64,000 nt of DNA from Azoarcus_F sp036734105 (lineage in GTDB: Bacteria > Pseudomonadota > Gammaproteobacteria > Burkholderiales > Rhodocyclaceae), in the NCBI GenBank assembly GCA_036734105.1, contig DAIMZH010000009.1, positions 28,218 through 92,217 of the forward strand, read 5' to 3'. The translations under genes were made by a program, and so were the position numbers. Of the stretch, positions 61,334 through 64,000 are shown piece after piece. The first letter of the stretch is position 1, and every line of letters starts with the position of its first letter. Below the pieces are notes generated by a model, which ran no database searches, had not been told where the DNA came from, and saw only the letters and a list, made by a program, of their open reading frames with translations.

Positions 61334-63884
61334 GACGTTTCTTTCCCTTCGCAGCTTCCGACCGCCTGCCAGTCTTCTGGCCCGGCTTGCCGGTGTCTGC
61401 CGTTATCCCTGTTTTTGATTGCTTGCCTGTTTTCTTCGTCTTGCCGCGGGTGCCCGCATTGGCTGGGGTTGCCGCCTTTACTCCGTTACGCTTTTTGGTC
61501 GCCGCTTTGCTTGCAGCAGGCTGCGCAATCGCCCCTTCCGTCCTTGCCGGTCCGCCGTCGGTCTTGCGACGCTCAGCCCCTGCAGAAGATTGCCTCGATT
61601 TGCGTCGTGCAGGTCTGGGTTCGGCTGGCGCAGCGGGATCAAGTGCCTCACCCAAAACGGGAACCACCGATGCCTCACGCGGAAAGGCCTCAACCAAGCG
61701 AAAATCGATCTTGGCTGTGGCGAGATCCGCGCGTACAACCTGCACCCGCACCCGATCGGACAAGCGATATCGAACCCCAGTGCGCTCGCCCGCCAGTTCG
61801 TGCCTGACCTCGTCGTAATGAAAATAATCGCTACCGAGGTCAGAGATATGGACCAGACCTTCGATAAACACATCGTCAAGCGCAACGAAGAGGCCGAAGG
61901 GTACCACCGCCACCACGCTGCCGGTGAATTCGTCGCCGACACGATCCTGCATGAAGTAGCACTTGAGCCAGTTGACCACGTCACGAGTCGCCTCGTCGGC
62001 GCGACGTTCGGTTTGCGAGCAATGCAGACCCACGCTGTCCCAATCGGTTTCGGGCAAGGCAACACGCTTGAGCACACCCTTGATCGCCCGGTGCACCAGC
62101 AAGTCAGGGTAGCGACGAATGGGTGAAGTGAAGTGGGTATAGGCCTCGTAGGCAAGCCCAAAATGTCCGACGTTATCCGGGCTGTATACCGCCTGCCGCA
62201 AGGATCGCAGCATCACGGTCTGCAACAACTGGGCGTCTGGTCGGTGACGGACCTGCTCCAGCAATTTGCCATATTCCTTCGCACCGGGTTCATCCCCGCC
62301 GCCGAGGCCGAGTCCGAATTCACGCAAGAATTCGCGCAGCTTTTCGAGCTTTTCCGGGGTGGGGCCTTCGTGGATGCGATAGAGCGCAGGCTGCTCGCTT
62401 GCCAGCAAGAACTCGGACGCGCATACGTTGGCTGCCAGCATGCACTCCTCAATCAAGCGGTGAGCGTCGTTGCGCACCTCCGGAATGATGCGCTCGATCT
62501 TGCCGTTGTCGTCAAAGATCATGCGTGTTTCGGTTGTTTCGAAGTCTATCGCGCCGCGCTTGGAACGTGCCTTGAGCAAGACGCGAAACACCCGATCGAG
62601 ATTCTCCAGATGCGGCAACAACTCCGTCAGTTCTCCTCGCGTGGCCTCGTCCTTGTCGTATAAAGCTGCGGCCACCCGGGTGTAGGTCAGACGCGCATGC
62701 GAGTACATTACCGCCGGATAAAACCGATATGCCTTGATTGCGCCACTCATCGAAATACTCATGTCGCAGACCATGCACAGGCGCTCCTCCTGCGGCACCA
62801 GTGAGCACAAGCCATTGCTCAGTTTCTCGGGCAGCATGGGAATGACCCTGCGTGGGAAATACACCGAGTTGCCACGCTCCTGAGCCTCCGCATCCAGCGG
62901 CGAACCCGGCTCGACATAATGAGACACATCGGCGATGGCCACCAACAAACGGAAGCCACGCCCCTGGCGCTCACAAAAAACCGCGTCGTCGAAATCCTTG
63001 GCGGTCTCGCCGTCAATGGTTACCAGCGGAAGATCAGTGATGTCTTCGCGGCCGACACGATCCTTCTTGCGCACCTTGGTCGGCAGCTTGCGAGCCTGGG
63101 CACTAGCCTCCGGCGAAAACTCAAAAGGTAGCTGGTGCTTGCGCAACGCGATCTCGATCTCCATGCCCGAATCAGCATAGTTGCCCAGCACCTCGACCAC
63201 ACGTCCGATCGGTTGAGCAAATTTGTTGGGCTGCTCGATCAATTCAACTGTCACGACCTGCCCTTCCTGCACACGCTTGCCGCCCGGAGCAACCAGAATG
63301 TCCTGCGCAATGCGTCGATCTTCAGGCACAACCAGCAGCACACCGTGTTCGTTCAGCACACGCCCGACAATACGGCTGTTGGCGCGCTCCAGCACCTCGA
63401 CAATCTTGCCCTCAGGTCGCCCCCTGCGGTCCACCCCGGCAATGCGCACCAAAACACGGTCACCATGCAACACCTCACGCATTTCCTTGGGGCCAAGAAA
63501 CACGTCAGGCTGTGCATCGTCGCGGATAAGAAAGCCAAAACCGTCGGCATGGCCCGCTACGCGACCGCGGATCAGGGATGCCTTGTCCGGCAGAATGAAA
63601 GCCCCACGGCGATTACGGATTACCTGCCCGTCACGCTCCATGGCACGCAGGCGCCGCTCAAAAAGATCAGTCTCTGCATCGCTCATATCGAGCAACGAGC
63701 ACAGCCGGTCAAAGCGCAGTGGCACACCTTGTTCGGTGAGCACCTGAAGAACGTACTCCCGACTTGGGAGCGGTTGTTCATACTGTGCGCACTCGCGCTC
63801 AAAGAATGGATCTGCGCGGCGAACCGCACTCAGCGCCAGGGCGGCGTTTGTTGAATCTGTGTTTCGATTGTTTTTTATTGACAT
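61326..63884 (-). CDS. rnr: Ribonuclease R
   Basis: 852 residues. N-terminal HTH, cold-shock domains, RNB catalytic core (LVTIDGETAKDFDDAVFCE, VADVSHYVEPGSPLDAEAQERGNSVYFP), S1 domain and a basic Lys/Ala-rich tail. It is a 3'-5' exoribonuclease acting on structured RNA. The start has a poor ribosome site and overlaps the -35 box of the divergent tRNA-Leu promoter. Upstream transcription signals for rnr are not evident. Confidence 0.96.
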   Translation of the reverse strand: MSIKNNRNTDSTNAALALSAVRRADPFFERECAQYEQPLPSREYVLQVLTEQGVPLRFDRLCSLLDMSDAETDLFERRLRAMERDGQVIRNRRGAFILPDKASLIRGRVAGHADGFGFLIRDDAQPDVFLGPKEMREVLHGDRVLVRIAGVDRRGRPEGKIVEVLERANSRIVGRVLNEHGVLLVVPEDRRIAQDILVAPGGKRVQEGQVVTVELIEQPNKFAQPIGRVVEVLGNYADSGMEIEIALRKHQLPFEFSPEASAQARKLPTKVRKKDRVGREDITDLPLVTIDGETAKDFDDAVFCERQGRGFRLLVAIADVSHYVEPGSPLDAEAQERGNSVYFPRRVIPMLPEKLSNGLCSLVPQEERLCMVCDMSISMSGAIKAYRFYPAVMYSHARLTYTRVAAALYDKDEATRGELTELLPHLENLDRVFRVLLKARSKRGAIDFETTETRMIFDDNGKIERIIPEVRNDAHRLIEECMLAANVCASEFLLASEQPALYRIHEGPTPEKLEKLREFLREFGLGLGGGDEPGAKEYGKLLEQVRHRPDAQLLQTVMLRSLRQAVYSPDNVGHFGLAYEAYTHFTSPIRRYPDLLVHRAIKGVLKRVALPETDWDSVGLHCSQTERRADEATRDVVNWLKCYFMQDRVGDEFTGSVVAVVPFGLFVALDDVFIEGLVHISDLGSDYFHYDEVRHELAGERTGVRYRLSDRVRVQVVRADLATAKIDFRLVEAFPREASVVPVLGEALDPAAPAEPRPARRKSRQSSAGAERRKTDGGPARTEGAIAQPAASKAATKKRNGVKAATPANAGTRGKTKKTGKQSKTGITADTGKPGQKTGRRSEAAKGKKRRG

Positions 63885-63905
63885 TTAAGAAAGTAAGCCT
63901 ATAAT
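63878..63905 (+). promoter_or_regulatory. Sigma-70 promoter of tRNA-Leu
   Basis: Perfect -35 TTGACA (63878-63883), 16-base spacer, perfect -10 TATAAT (63900-63905), then a GC-rich discriminator GCGCGC typical of growth-rate-controlled stable RNA promoters. The -35 box overlaps the rnr start codon on the other strand. Confidence 0.9.
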
Positions 63906-63915
63906 GCGCGCTCTT

Positions 63916-64000
63916 GCCCAGATGGCGGAATTGGTAGACGCGCTAGTTTCAGGTACTAGTGCCGCGAGGCGTGGAGGTTCGAGTCCTCTTCTGGGCACCA
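63916..64000 (+). tRNA. leuT: tRNA-Leu (CAG)
   Basis: Acceptor GCCCAGA/TCTGGGC, discriminator A and encoded CCA, class II variable arm, anticodon loop TTCAGGT giving CAG. The gene runs to the last base of the window; 85 bases with CCA. Symbol is generic. Confidence 0.95.

Overview
The window looks like a chromosomal segment of a betaproteobacterium, most likely near Rhodocyclales (Azoarcus/Thauera-like). This rests on gene content and order: petA-petB-petC followed by sspA-sspB, dnaX-ybaB-recR, groES-groEL under a CIRCE operator, a bacterial-type small SRP RNA, and high GC. No 16S rRNA or other decisive marker is present, so the placement is inference. Nearly all genes are recognisable housekeeping or metabolic genes. 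The accessory part is one small tRNA-linked island.

Layout. 1-7.1 kb: the 3' part of a magnesium transporter gene (mgtE) with an apparent one-base frameshift, a small zinc-ribbon protein, an RlmI-type methyltransferase, a lipocalin and a large transglutaminase/DUF2126 protein. 7.3-11.4 kb: a roughly 4 kb patchwork island ending at tRNA-Ser(GGA). It is flanked by imperfect copies of the tRNA 3' flank and holds a Fic AMP-transferase, an AlpA-like HTH protein, a zinc-finger mobile-element ORF, a decapitated serine recombinase, a C4-like structured RNA and three tiny phage-type ORFs. 11.5-19.2 kb: a minus-strand signalling operon with a two-TM protein, a transporter-fused histidine kinase, a stand-alone receiver, a membrane pseudo-kinase fused to a DEDDh exonuclease, and a solute:sodium symporter. 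19.4-24.2 kb: groESL and an OsmC-YcaO protein. 24.3-33.6 kb: amino-acid catabolism (putA, AGCS symporter, Lrp regulator, dadA), with a universal stress protein, fructose-bisphosphatase and hemerythrin. 33.6-42.8 kb: sspBA, cytochrome bc1, recR-ybaB-dnaX, a ZIP transporter and a nitroreductase. 42.9 kb: SRP RNA. 43-58.1 kb: a complete nitrate-assimilation cluster. 58.2-64 kb: PsiE, a TerB-like protein, NhaR, rlmB-rnr and tRNA-Leu(CAG).

The most informative region is the nitrate cluster. The nitrate-sensing antiterminator NasR (NIT + ANTAR) is encoded upstream of two tandem ABC modules (nrtA2B2D2 and nrtA1B1D1). The second module continues into cobA-nirB-nirD-lipoprotein-nasA. Each nrtA is preceded by a sigma-54 promoter, a 44-bp conserved upstream block 90-91 bp away, and a leader RNA. 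Each leader has two hairpins carrying six-base loops with A at position 1 and G at position 4, and the second hairpin overlaps an intrinsic terminator. nasR has its own sigma-54-like promoter. The inferred circuit is nitrogen limitation (RpoN, probably NtrC) combined with nitrate (NasR antitermination), applied to two copies of the uptake module.

The second notable locus is the 13.6-16.2 kb pair: a CheY-like receiver and a membrane protein with PAS, a histidine-less DHp and a degenerate ATPase domain joined to an intact DnaQ-type exonuclease. The output of this system is not obvious from the sequence.
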